This document shows positions 10,878 through 22,400 of a DNA stretch of 64,000 nucleotides, piece by piece (the first letter of the stretch is position 1; each line of letters begins with the position of its first letter). Position numbers and translations under genes: made by a program. Where the stretch lies: assembly GCA_905250025.1 (NCBI GenBank), contig CAJNOJ010000393.1, positions 1 through 64,000 on the forward strand, in the 5' to 3' direction. The notes beneath the pieces are model-generated. The model worked only from the letters and a program-made list of their open reading frames with translations. It was not told the origin of the DNA and did not search any database. The stretch comes from Adineta ricciae. Taxonomy: Eukaryota; Rotifera; Eurotatoria; Adinetida; Adinetidae.

Positions 10878-12128
10878 ATGATTACAAATATTTTATTGGA
10901 TCACCTTATTTACTAAAAGAAGAAGTAAATTAGCTGTGATTCATTTCCTAATCCTAAAGAAACTATGACGAAATTCAACGCTGATTTTTGCTCTGAACTT
11001 TTAATGGTAAATGTCTAAGTTATTTTCTGTTAAACTCTATATACACAAAAAATGATCCTCTAGAAACAATTAGAACAATAGTCTTTTCTAATGTACATCT
11101 ATCGACAACTTTTCCAAAATTTTCATCACATTTATTATTAATAATCGCTAACTGTCATCCGACGTTTGCTTCGTCTGAATAATTATCAATGATAGTCTTA
11201 TTTTCACATCAAGTCCTATTTTTTGGTATTCATAGACACTCATATCATGACAAAATAAAATCTAAAAAATCTGTTATGAAGAAATAATTACCTTTTCAGT
11301 AGCATAAATTATCAAAAGGACTTCATCTATCAATTTACTTATCAATATTTAGTAATAGTTATATACTGAAAAGTCGGTTTTTTCCTTGCGCTTATTTATG
11401 CGAATCATGCGTGTCCATAGTAAAGTGGGTGATTTCCCTCATGTAATTACTCAACTATAATATATTAAATTTTGTATACGTAAAGAATTCTTCCTCTGAT
11501 AAATCACACATACCAATGAAAAATACATCGAATAACTAATACTCGTAGTTCTTATCAGCAACAGCGTAAAACTAGCTTGTGAAAAACAACAAAAAACGCC
11601 CAGGAACGTTCCTATAATAATCTCAATAAACACGGCACATCTACCATTTATTCTTATGTCGACAATTCCTTCCAAGAGAGATGTTCTTTGCAGGGCTGCC
11701 ATCCGTACCCCTTTTTGAGGTACAGTACCCCCATTTGAACTATTCTTGTTTGCATCAAACAAAAATCATCTTTGATTAAAATCAATAAATTTATTGACTT
11801 TAATTAACATATTCATTCCCAGAAAATTGCGAAGGGTACGTTTCAGTCATATGAACCACTCATTATCTTCAATCGAACTCGATGCAAGTGAAGCAGTTGC
11901 TACGGATGTCAGCTATAAGATACGATTAAATATTAAGATAAAAGTTAAAACCATCATTCTTTTTCAGAAGCTCGAACACAGCTGATTAAAATCTTTATGG
12001 TCAAAAGAAATTAGCAAATTATGGTAATTTGGTTCTGGGCTCCCATTCGACTAATATTTCCTCTAAAACCTATGTCAGTTATGGTATTACTCGATGAAAA
12101 CATTGTATACGAAAAATATTCATATATA

Positions 12129-12278
12129 GAAAAAAGCTTGTCAGCGCAGCCCCTTTGGGGCTAAAATGTGGAACTCACATCCCAGTCAGACGAAAATTTG
12201 GAAAAACGTTAATGGTTCACAATCGCGGTTCTCTTCTGTGTGTTTAAACACGTTTTTCCAAATTTTTATCTGACTGGA
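12129..12278. mobile_element. shortened fold-back element, copy B
   Basis: Its first about 75 bp match the left end of the 7447-7917 element. At GGAAAAACG it jumps to the TTAATGGTTCACAATCGCGG segment of the right arm, a deletion at shared AACG, and it stops before the terminal 60 bp at CTGACTGG. It is an internally deleted and end-truncated relative of copy A. Confidence 0.8.
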
Positions 12279-12734
12279 ACGCTTGCATTTGGAAAACGAG
12301 ATTGTGGATTAGAATAGGATACTTAAGGAGTAAGCCCACTTTAAGATCATCACTCTCAGGCTGGTAGCATTTCTAGTAGTCACAAAAGGTATAACCAGTT
12401 GATTCAACTGAAGAAACAAACATATATAATTGACTGTCCTTGGTTTAATATAGAAATATTATGTGAGAATTATTTAGAATTCCAGACAAGACGAGATTTT
12501 TCTGAACAAAGTGCACGTTGGGCCATTTTCGCATAATTTAAATAATACCGAGTAAAGCCCAAACAGCACAGCAGAAAATAACGAACCTGCATTTGAAATG
12601 CAAATATTTTTACTTGAATGGTAAATAATAGAAATTTGAACACGCTGATTACATTTTTCTATGTTCCATAACTCTAATACTCTCTACATTTCTAATACTT
12701 CTATAGGTCATACGGCTACAATAATCGTTGCAGT

Positions 12735-12872
12735 GCCTGCACCCTGTGTAGCGTCTGTAGTCCTGTAGGGCTGAGTCTGTATAGCTCATGCCGTCCTTGC
12801 ACCCTGTGACCCTATAGCGGCTAACGCTGTCCCCCTTGTACTCCGTGACCTCGTAGCAGCTAACCTGTATAG
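12735..12872. repeat. GC-rich 40-bp minisatellite, about three units
   Basis: Units start at about 12794 and 12834 (CCTTGCACCCTGTGACC; CCTTGTACTCCGTGACC), with a looser relative from 12735. It is much richer in GC than the flanks and has no convincing coding role. Confidence 0.5.
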
Positions 12873-14143
12873 CTGGAATAGCGGCTTGCGGCCCATGGGG
12901 GAGGGGAGGGGGTCCAAAGATCCTGGATATAAAACTTACACTCACTATTTTTCTTCGAAAAATAATGTGAGTTCCACAAAACATCCGAAAGAGTAGGAGC
13001 CATAGGCGGCGGACCGAATTCATTCTAGGGTAGGCTCAAGTTTTCGAACGGATTACTTCGTAAAGTAAGTTATATGATGACTTTTTTTCAGATATTTATC
13101 ATTTATTTTCTCTTATTAACTTCAAGTTTCGTTGAAGTGATAAGTCTTCAACACTTTATTTGTTCAAAATGAAAATTCAAAAGCAAAATATACAAATATC
13201 CTTATAATGATCAACTTACTTACGCGGAAATGCCTGAAATAATTAAATTGATTGTAAGTAGAGAGTTAAATTTTTCTTTCTTTGTGTCATTTCACTTCTA
13301 AAAATAATTTCATGATCAAGGTCTTTTTATCAGCTTCACTAAACACAGCTGTAACACTCTTAGGTGCAAATGGTAATTCAATTGAACGGAATGTCGCAAA
13401 TGAAAGTCGTGATATTTTAATTGATATATCCAATATTAAACTTCATTTACTTGAAAGCCAATGGGCTTCAACATTCAAAATGACAAATATATTAACTAAC
13501 AATATTACTTCTGCTACCACCGGAAAAAAGCCTCTGAACATATCACTACTCGAACTAGTGCAACTATTTATTTTTATTCTTTGAAAATACTATTGTTTAT
13601 GCTTCTTTCCGAATCTTTGAATGTGCTAGCATGAGTATTACTTGAAAACTAACATTTTTTTGCGAGTGTGCCTGAGAATTGATCGGAACTATGAAAGTAT
13701 TCTCACTGAAACCGTTTTTCAATTATTTCTGTAAATTAAAAATGTCACTTGACTTAATAAGTAATTATAATGTACCTATTTTTCAGTCATCTCGGAATCT
13801 TGATATCGCTCGGCAGCTCCTTCCGACACGTTTGATACACACATATAAAATATATCCTAGACAGCAGTTATAAAGAGCAGCTATTTTTTTAATGATTCTC
13901 GCAAGATCGTCTGTACCAGACGTTTGATGAGAATAACACTGTGATAAACACAAATGTTTTTGTAAATTGTAGAAAAATTAAATACAAAAGCTTGTTATTA
14001 AACTTCTGTCATTATCACGTTTTCATTTTCTATAAATACGAATCTGATAGAAATCTGTCAATGACAATGAAATATTTAAAAGAAATGTATTTTATTAAAC
14101 AAAATACATTTCGCAATCTTAATTCCATTCATATACATTAATA

Positions 14144-15245
14144 ATGTCTTATAACAACAGTACAGTGCTTATTTCCACTACAGTATCAGCAAAAACACTT
14201 ATCGATACTCTCAATCTTATTCTGACTCGATTTATTAATTATCTCCCATTACCATTCGTAATTCTTGGTTCAATTGGCTTTATTGGAAATAGTATCACTT
14301 TTCTTCAACCAACACTCCGTACAAATACTTGCTGTATTTACACACTTTGCAGTTCATTCATAGATGTCTGTAATCTCATTATCAATCTTTTACCAAATTA
14401 TCTCGGTCAATATGATATTTCTTGGTTTTCACGGCTGTTTTCACGCGTTCAGTGTAAATTTAAACTCTTTGCAGTTGTTTTTCTACCTCAACTATCTATT
14501 AATCTTCTGCTCTTATCTTTAATCGATCGGTTTGCTTCTACATTAGATTTAACGTCGTCAATTCGTCGAATATGTCAACGAAATAAGGCTCCATACTTCA
14601 TTTCATTAAATATTATTATCAGTGGTCTCATGTCATTACAATCACCTATTCTCAATGATGTAATTCCTTTCTACATGTGTTCCTCCACAAATCCAGTACT
14701 TTCAAGTGTTTTGTATAGCCTTATTCACGGTATTGCAGCACCTGCTGTCATGTTAATTTTTGTATTACTCACTTATCGGAATGTTATTCGAAGTCGTCAA
14801 CGAGTAGTATGTATTTTTGTTCATTTGAGATAATATTTATTTTTTATGTAACATTTAGGGTGTGATTGTAGTGAGAAAACAAAATCGCTCACGAAACCGA
14901 TTTGTCGGAATGATATTTGTTCAGATCTTTGGTACAGCTTTCTTTTGTTTGCAGTGGTTAGGCATGTATATATACTGGTCTGCAACTCAGAACAATACGA
15001 AAAGTTATGAACGGATAATGGTTGAAATTTTTGTTTTTATTTTAACAAATAATTTGTATTATTTAAATAATGTCAAGTCATTCTATTTATCAACGTTGGT
15101 GAGTCATCGATTTCGAAAGGCATTTGTCGAAGGTATGATGAGAGGAGTAACTTGTGGTCGATATCGACGACGCGAAGAAAATCATACAAATTTTTCAATG
15201 TCAAACAAGATACGAGGTGATCGGAAAGCACGATTACCATCTTGA
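14144..15245 (+). CDS. rhodopsin-like seven-transmembrane receptor (GPCR), two exons
   Basis: Exons 14144-14806 and 14859-15245 join in phase 0 over a 52-bp intron (GTATGT..TTTAG) to give 349 residues. Seven hydrophobic segments are visible. TM1 has the GSIGFIGNSI pattern with the conserved Asn, TM3 ends in SLIDRFAST (a DRY-type DRF), and the third loop is basic. TM7 lacks a classical NPxxY and reads NNLYYLNNVKSFYLSTLVSHRFRKAF, where HRFRKAF resembles the usual start of helix 8. A plasma-membrane receptor coupled to G proteins is the family role; the ligand is unknown. Such receptors are strongly expanded in bdelloids and often act as chemosensory or peptide receptors (inference). Confidence 0.85.
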
Positions 15246-15499
15246 AGAATGCGTGACGAATACTAATTTTATGCATCAATGTTGTGTATTTGTTTTTGAA
15301 AATAAATCTACTATGGAAAATATTGATCTTAACATCTTGAGGTATGAGCTATATATTTACCCATTAATCTTATCTTACAAAAACTCTGAAAGAGTTGGTT
15401 CGAACCGAGATAAACATGCACAATTATTTATTAGATCAAATTTAAAATCAGTATAATGTGATAATTAGAGGTGACCCGACAGCTGAGCCTAATTTATTA

Positions 15500-15824
15500 T
15501 TATAAACGCATTTTGGGTACCACTAGTATTCGCACTATTTTTTTCATCGAATGCAAGAATGGCAAAACAGTTGCTGTTCATTCTTATTTCAAGAATACGA
15601 AAGAAGAAGTAATACTTCTACCTGGGTCATATTTCGAAGTGATCAATCAATTGAAACCCGCATCTGGACTTCATATTATTCAACTAAGAGAAATTGATCC
15701 GCCGTTTGCATCTGTGAAACTACCCTTCAACATACCTCCAGGTACGAACAATGCAAAATATCTGGGAATTCATATCTTGATAACTTGTGAAAATTTAGCC
15801 GATGAATTTTTCATATTGCTTATA
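15500..15824 (+). pseudogene. ADP-ribosyltransferase fragment, cut by a mariner element
   Basis: The segment with TIFFIECKNGKTVAVHSYF, EEVILLPGSYFEV and GLHIIQLREIDPPFA is a close paralogue of the catalytic C-terminal half of the ART locus at 25.5 kb. Similarity continues past the exon end into the intron (AACTTGTGAAAATTTAGCCGATG against AATTTGTGAGAACTTATCCGATG), so it arose by DNA duplication and not through RNA. The N-terminal half is missing and a mariner element ends the similarity at 15825. It is a broken copy. Confidence 0.75.
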
Positions 15825-16769
15825 TTGGCTTGCTAAGAAAGTTTTTGCGTTTTTCTCAGATTTTTATTTTATTCTTTTTGTTTATCAAAAAGAACTGGTT
15901 CTCATCTATGTATGCAACATCTGTTTCTATAACTTGACGCCAACGACCTGGAAGACAAACGATCCTCTGCTCATAGAAGTCCGGGGACTTCCAATCGAAA
16001 AAAGTTGCGAGAGCGGATTTTAGGTCGTTCTCATCGTCGAACTTTTTCTCGCTCAAGTAGTTGAACAGAGAGTGGAACAAATGATAGTCAGTGGGAGTCA
16101 AGTCCGGCGAGTAAGGTGGGTGGGGTTGGTAGTCGGACCGAGATGCAATAGTTTTTCACGAGTCAACCTTGCCACATGTGGTCTCACATTGTCGTGGAGG
16201 AAGTAAATTCGATCTTGTTTTCCTTTGAGTTTTTGGACAACACGATCCAGTAACCATTACGAAGAAGTTCTCAATAGATGATTCCTCGCACGCCCCACGA
16301 GACACTCAACATCACGTTTTTGGGATGCATGTCCATTCTAGGTGTTGCCACTCCAGTTTCGCCATTGCTAAGCCATTGATGATTACGATGAGATGTGATT
16401 AAATCCATACCCCATATTTCCAGCTTTTGCCAAGATCAGTCAAATGTTTTTCTACCATGCTATGGGAGCATCCGTGCAGCACTGTTCCCATTACGAAATC
16501 GATCAAACCAATGTTGTGCCGTGCGGATGGACAGGACATTGGGACCCATCGTACTGCATATATTATTTGCTGCTTCAGCTGCTTTGTGTCCCAATTGAAA
16601 TTCATGGAGCAAAATGATTCGAATCTCTCCACGAGAGATATCAGTATTTTCGTTCGAACGTCATTCACTCTTCCTATATATATTCTTGGTATCAAAGCTT
16701 CGAGAACTTCCTAGAAGATTTTATGACCATTTCCAAAAACAAAACCCAAGATCTTTCTTACCAACCTAA
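15825..16769 (-). mobile_element. mariner (cecropia-like) DNA transposon, internally shortened
   Basis: It is bounded by TA dinucleotides at 15823-15824 and 16770-16771. The inverted ends match: TTGGCTTGCTAAGAAAG on the left and TTAGGTTGGTAAGAAAG reversed on the right. The minus strand carries transposase pieces: GKSWKYGVWI, then NVMLSVSWGVRGIIYWELL, YSPDLTPTDYHLF with the third catalytic Asp, KKFDDENDLKSAL, and RWRQVIETDVAYIDE at the C-terminus. At 945 bp it is shorter than the usual 1.3 kb, and the N-terminal DNA-binding region and the middle are compressed by deletions and frameshifts, so it cannot encode a working enzyme. It sits in the former intron of an ART copy. Confidence 0.9.
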
Positions 16770-16799
16770 TATGTATGTTGATACGCAATTGTTTCTTTC

Positions 16800-18420
16800 A
16801 TTTTACCACTCCAAAAAATTTTAAAAAGCATACACGGGTCATGTCCACGACTTCTTCTCTTTGTCAGCGTCACAGCAAGCGACAAGATACAGAATCAGAA
16901 GTATTGTGGTTCTCTTTGCTGGATAAATCTGCTACTTTACAAAAACAGTTTCGAAGGCAAACAGAAAAGTTAAATTCAAATGTGGCTGCTTTAATGAAAT
17001 TGATTTTACATCATTTAGTATGCTTTTTGCATTGTTTTCGAATTTTATATTTTGATGACCTCTATCGTATTATTTGTGATTTTATGTATCTTTCTCTTTT
17101 CGTTTTGATCCTACGAATAGATTTTGTCTTTACCTATGTTTCTGTTTTCTTATTCATTATCAAAAAAAGCAAAAAAAAATGCAGGTTTCTAAGATTATGT
17201 CTCCAGTGATGGGACATGTTACTCTTCCAGCATTGCTCATATACTGTTCTTTGTTTTTATGGTTTGATTGTTTACTTTTGCTTCTTTTCACTGTTTTCTC
17301 CTTGGTGTTCATTTTTTAAAGGAAAATCACGACAGATCATCAAGCGGATCCTTTTCAGAGTTTTGTGAAACTTTACGAGTCATGTTGGATACGTATGCTT
17401 ATGAAGAAAGCATTCTTTTTACGGGTACATGCATGTGTGTGTGTCGAATTAACCTTGTTCCCTATATTATTTTTCGAATTTTTTTCTTCTTTCATTCATG
17501 CCATCCTTACCCCCTTATTTACTTTTCTCTGTCTCTACGTGTGCGTATGTGTGTCGAATTTACCCTGTTCCCTATATTATTTTTTTCATTTTTTTCTTCT
17601 TCCATTCGTGCCTTCGTTACTCGCTTATTTATTTCTCCCTCTCTGCGTATGTGCATGTGTGTGTCGAACTAGCATTGCTCCCTATATTATTTTTTTAATT
17701 TTTTTCTTCTTCCATTCGTGCCTTCGTTACCCCCTTATTTATTTCTCTCCCTCTCTCTTTATAGCCAAAAAGCTTTTTTATGATGACATGTTTCGTTCTG
17801 CTCGTGCAATTACTCCCAAACATGAAAGTTAGGATTCTTGTAATCGTTCGTTAAGCAATGAGCTGTTGGTGGATGATTTACCCGCAGTCTTGACAGGGTG
17901 ATTATTGATTTTCGTTTGCAATCATGTTTTTCATGGCATGTATCTTGGTAAAATGTTTTGCTGAATTCTTTTCTCATTTTCTTGTATTGTATTCTTTCCT
18001 TTTCCCTTTTTTTTCTCCAGGCCGAACACAAGAACGCTGTATACTCTGAGCAACTGAATCTCACAAATCCAACTTGTCCCAGAAACAAGCTTCTCAGACT
18101 TTGCATAGTCATAATAGCAATAACAGCAACAACAACAAAGTGTATGGTGAAACAGTGGCTTTGTCATTAGAGAATGAAGCAAAGCGACATGTGCTAGACA
18201 AGACGGCGGTTAAGAGATTGGAAATGGTAAGAATAGTAAAAAGAAGAAGTTCAAGAACTATGATTGAATGAATGAATTTGTTGTGGTCTCGTTTTATTCA
18301 ATGTTTTCCTTGTTCTCGCCAGAGCTTTCTGAGAAATAACTCAAATTCAAATCTCGCTTCAAGATTCTCAAAAACATTGCTCATAATCAGAACAACATGG
18401 ATAATCTTTTGTCTAGGTAA
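16800..18420 (+). pseudogene. decayed multi-exon gene, coiled-coil-like product, family unknown
   Basis: Exon-like pieces with GT/AG borders run left to right: about 16841-17026 (helical, Gln/Lys-rich, LDKSATLQKQFRRQTEKLNS), 17322-17424 (SGSFSEFCETLRVMLDTY), 17765-17827 (AKKLFYDDMFRSARAITPKHE), 18021-18226 (AEHKNAVYSEQL, then an Asn/Ser-rich stretch and ENEAKRHVLDKTAVKRLEM) and 18324-18417. At least one exon needs a frame change and another contains a TAA, so the gene looks dead. The helical character recalls BAR or other coiled-coil proteins, but I cannot name the family. Its T-rich introns are longer than those of most genes here and resemble those of the next gene. Confidence 0.45.
17424..17762. 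repeat. 110-bp minisatellite, three units, inside an intron
   Basis: Units begin with GTGTCGAA at 17441, 17551 and 17661, spaced exactly 110 bp. Each carries CCCTATATTATTTTT, TTCTTC and CATTCGTGCC-type sequence and ends in a T/C-rich run. The array fills the intron between two exons of the decayed gene and produces several overlapping false open frames rich in Cys, Phe and Leu. Confidence 0.85.
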
Positions 18421-19495
18421 ACGAAAATTCTTTTTTTCTATACTTCTTTTTATATTGCTTTCTCCTTTTTTCAGCGAGCAGGTTGATTTTGTTTTGGTTG
18501 CCTTTTCTTTGAATTTCTGTTAAAAACAGCTCACACACAGAGGTCGACAATCAGATGGAAATTTAATAAACAGGTTTTCGATTTTTGGGTTGAGCTGAAC
18601 AAAAACAAGGGTAGACAACACAAATGCAAATATGCACAAGTGAACAAAGTAGTGGAGAGGAGACTAGCATTGGTGCACTGTTAACGCAGGAAGACAGGTC
18701 AGTGTGGCGCTTCAGTTGATGATAGCATTTCCTTTGTCATGCAAAATGGGCCCACAATGAACAAAGGTATCTCTAGTTGAATTGTTTTTGGCACTGCGAA
18801 TTTTTGGAAAGTGGACCTGACACTATTCAAAACGCCATGCTTTGCACAAGGCCATAAGCCGTATGCTAATTTTTTTCTCGTCGACTTCCCTGTTTTGCGA
18901 ATTTAATCCAATAACTGCTTGGGCTTAGATATGATTGGTCTCTTGAGAAGTACTATTAGTAACTTTTCAAGGGCTATCCGGAATGAACGTTTTCTTTTCC
19001 TATTATTTCCACAAAACAGCATAATAAAAGCGAGAACTCAGCTGACTTTAGTATTCTGAAATGTACTCTTTTCTCGTGATCTGTACAAAATATTTCTAGA
19101 GAAAATGGTGTGCTCGTGATCCAAGTTTCAAAAACACGTAAGAAATCTACGGCCTAGCTTCCAACAACGTATTCAGCAAGCAACAGAAAGCGCGATCGAA
19201 GTTTCGATGTTGCAACTAGATGGAGAAGGGCAATGATTTCTGATCAAAACAAGATAACGCTGATCGGAAAACCTTTTGTTTTAATGAAGTTATGGAACTT
19301 TTATTAAAAGCACACCCATATAGATCTGGTTCGCGGTTAATTTTTATTCTTTTTTGTCAAGCAGATTTCTCAGCCTATAACTTTCTTACTACATGAGCTA
19401 GATGGATCAATCATAAGTCATTTCGAAACACGTGTTTTACTGCATCTTTCCTTGATAGAGACGGATTTTCAACCATGTGTTTTGTTCTCTTGTAG
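18421..19495. other. intergenic stretch or 5' leader region
   Basis: No coding frame that I can support. It should contain the promoter of the following gene. Its last 16 bases (TTTTGTTCTCTTGTAG) form a strong 3' splice site directly against the start codon. Confidence 0.5.
19480..19495 (+). promoter_or_regulatory. 3' splice acceptor abutting a start codon (possible trans-splice site)
   Basis: TTTTGTTCTCTTGTAG is immediately followed by ATG. Either a non-coding first exon lies upstream or this is a spliced-leader addition site; spliced-leader trans-splicing is established in bdelloid rotifers. The sequence alone cannot decide. Confidence 0.5.
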
Positions 19496-22400
19496 ATGTC
19501 GAATTCAGTACAAAAAATCGTCCTTCTGATTGGTCCTCCAGGCAGTGGCAAAGGTACTTTGGGACACGCCGCTGCCACAAAATTGCCCAACGTTGTTCAT
19601 ATTTCATTGGGTGATTTCGTTCGTGACGAAATGCAAGACCCAAACAGTCGATTTGGCAAGAGTGTTTCCCCTTTCGTGCGCAGAGGCGAGCTTATCCCGG
19701 ACAATATTATGCTCAACATTTTAAGTCATCGTCTGCAGCAACCCGATGCGTTGGCTTCGTCTACCATTCTTCTTGATGGTTTTCCTCGCACTCTGCATCA
19801 AGCCAAGGCCTTGAACAAAATGCTTACAGTCGATCGTGTCGTTCTCCTGCAGGCGCAAGAAGAGCTGTGCGTTGATCGTATCAATCATCGTCGAATTGAT
19901 CCAGTCAGCCATCTCACTTATCACACGCTACTGATTCCTGCACCAACTGATCAAGTATCAGCACGGCTCGTTCGACGCGAAACTGATCTGGACGAAAACA
20001 AAATCCGTGGTCGTCTTCAATTTTTCCAGCAACATTTAGGTTCGATCTTGGCCGTTTTTCCTGGCAAGCTCTTTGCTCTCAATTCGGCGGTCAGTATCGA
20101 GGAAGAGTTGTCCGCGTTGCAGCAAATCTTGTCTGAGCCCATCGTCGTTGAGGCTCGCAAAGATCCGGATCCTTCACCAATGCCTGCCAATTCTAATTCG
20201 AACAACAAAGTTGCTAAATCATTGTGTGTTATTTGCATGGACGAAGAAGCGGATGGAGTGATCTTACCATGTGGTCATCTCTGCGGCTGTGAGCCTTGCT
20301 TGAATACGTTGCTCAGCAGTGGAGCCAAGTGTCCCATTTGTCGTGCACACATGAACTCGGTTGTCAAAGTATTCCAAAGTGGAGTTGTGGACGAAGACAT
20401 GCAAGTGGAGCAAAAACAACCCGAGGTTGTGCCTGCACAGGTTGGTTGTTTGCATTTTTTGTGATTGGGTTTTGAATTTTTCACTGTGACTCGATTGTTT
20501 ACTGCAATTCATCTTTTTTATTTTTCATATTCATCCAGGATGAGGATGATGGAAATTGGTCTTTAGCACAGCAATCTCTCTCTGTTGCATCTGCTAGTGC
20601 ATCTTCGTCGTCCGCTCGTCCTGTTCTCTCCATAGCCCCAGCTGACAAATGGGTCAATGATCAAGTCTCTCTTCCCATTGCCGTTTCCATTGCTATTCCA
20701 GACACGGCTCGACGTTCACAAGTGGATATTTGTTGCGTCATTGACGTGAGTGGTTCTATGGGGGAAGATGCCAAATTCCAGGACCCGAACGATGCGTCGA
20801 AATTTGTCAGTGAAGGTATGAATCAACTGGACATTGTCAAGCATTCGGTCAAGGCAATCATTCACACATTGACTGATCAAGATCGTCTCAGTTTAGTGGC
20901 CTTTCATGATGAAGCGCGTTCGGTCTTTACGCTTTCTGAAATGAATGAGGGTGGAAAGAGACAAGCCATTGATGCTCTGGAGGCTTTGGAGCCACAAAAC
21001 TCCACCAATATTTGGTATGATTTTGTTTTGCCTGTTTGTCTGCGTGAAATCGATACTTATGTCTTCTCTTTTTTGTTTTTATTTGTTTCAGGGCGGGTCT
21101 CGAAGCTGGTCTTGAATCTCTTCGCACTGCTCGTGCTTCTCCACGACATCGTTTCATTGTGATTCTCACGGATGGTCAACCCACGGTCTCTCCTCCTGGC
21201 GGAGAGAATATGGCTTTGCGCTCTTATTTTGAAGCTCATGCTGGATTCGCTTGCAGTGTCTCGACTTTCGGATTTGGATATGAACTCAAGAGCAAGATGC
21301 TATTGGATGTGGCCAGAGAGGGCAAAGGCACCTTTGCATTTATTCCTGATGCCAAAATTGTGGGCACTTGTTTCGTAAATTTTGTGGCCAATGCTTGTAC
21401 CAATCTGGCATTGGATGCCAAAGTGCATTTGGAACCACAAAATGGGGCTGTTTTCCCTTCTGTGTTGCATTCTTCCTTTCAGCGAGTGCCTTGGGGTTTG
21501 GTCTTTGATTTAGGACCACTGCACTTTGGTAGTCATCGAGATCTGATTGTACCTATGAAGATTCCCGTCGATGTTCAGGACCATCACCAGCCGTTTCTCA
21601 AAGTCACTCTGGAATGGAACTCTGAAAACAACAACCACAAAGAATCTTTGATTGGTTCTGATTTTTCGGTGACTACCGATGCATTGGCTGCTTTTGCTCG
21701 TATGTCCAGTGTTCATTCGTTGGAACAAGTCATCGACAAGTGTGATGCTACCGACCCAGCCGGACCTAAAATCTTGAAAACTTTGATCGGACAACTCATC
21801 GGATTGGAAGCGACAGCGAAAGATGCTCGTATTACAGCTTTGTTGAAAGGCGATTTGCAAGAAAGAATCAGCAAAGCCGTTTCTACAGTGGAACGATACA
21901 AACGATGGGGAGCGCACTATTTGCGAGCGATTTTGAGATCGCATGAATATCAATTGAGGACCAATTTCAGTATGTTTTTCTGGGGGAGGGGAGTGCATTG
22001 ATTTTCATTTTCTTTACTTGTTTTTGTTTGATCTCTTTTATAGTGGACCCAGGTCTTCAAGTCTATGGCGGTGTTCTATTTTCCGAATTAGTTCATTCTG
22101 GTGGCGAAATTTTTAAAGGATTGCCTTTGAAAAAGTACTCTGACTCTGACGCTAATAGCAACAACAATAACCGTAACAACAATGCTATACCTGCTGCTAA
22201 TAATTATTATGCCGGTAATAATGGAGGTTGCTTCAGTGGGGAATGTGTTGTACAATGCAAAGAACAAGATGGAATGGTCAGAGAGAAACAACTCTCTCAG
22301 GTTGGTGATTATTTATTCTGTTGATTTGTCTTCTTAGCATTGTATTGCGTTCTTTTTTCTTCTCCAGGTTCGTTCTGGCGATCGTTTACAAGTCGTTGAT

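Larger units (their letters stand above)
10878..14143. other. 3.3-kb gene-poor stretch
   Basis: It holds a shortened fold-back element (12129-12278), a GC-rich 40-bp repeat (12735-12872) next to a G-rich run (GGGGGAGGGGAGGGGG near 12897), and one 100-codon frame at 13282-13584 with no recognisable family. I see no gene that I would support. Confidence 0.5.

Noticed and set aside
11451-11762. 103-codon minus-strand frame with a hydrophobic middle
   Set aside because: No homology that I recognise, and no splice or start support.
12649-13023. 124-codon minus-strand frame
   Set aside because: It spans the GC-rich 40-bp repeat; composition, not homology, keeps it open.
13282-13584. 100-codon frame (LHLLESQWASTFKM...)
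   Set aside because: Protein-like in places, but without a family or neighbours in frame; not enough to call a gene.
17268-17832. Overlapping Cys/Phe-rich open frames
   Set aside because: They mostly read the 110-bp minisatellite in different frames; repeat periodicity, not coding, explains them.
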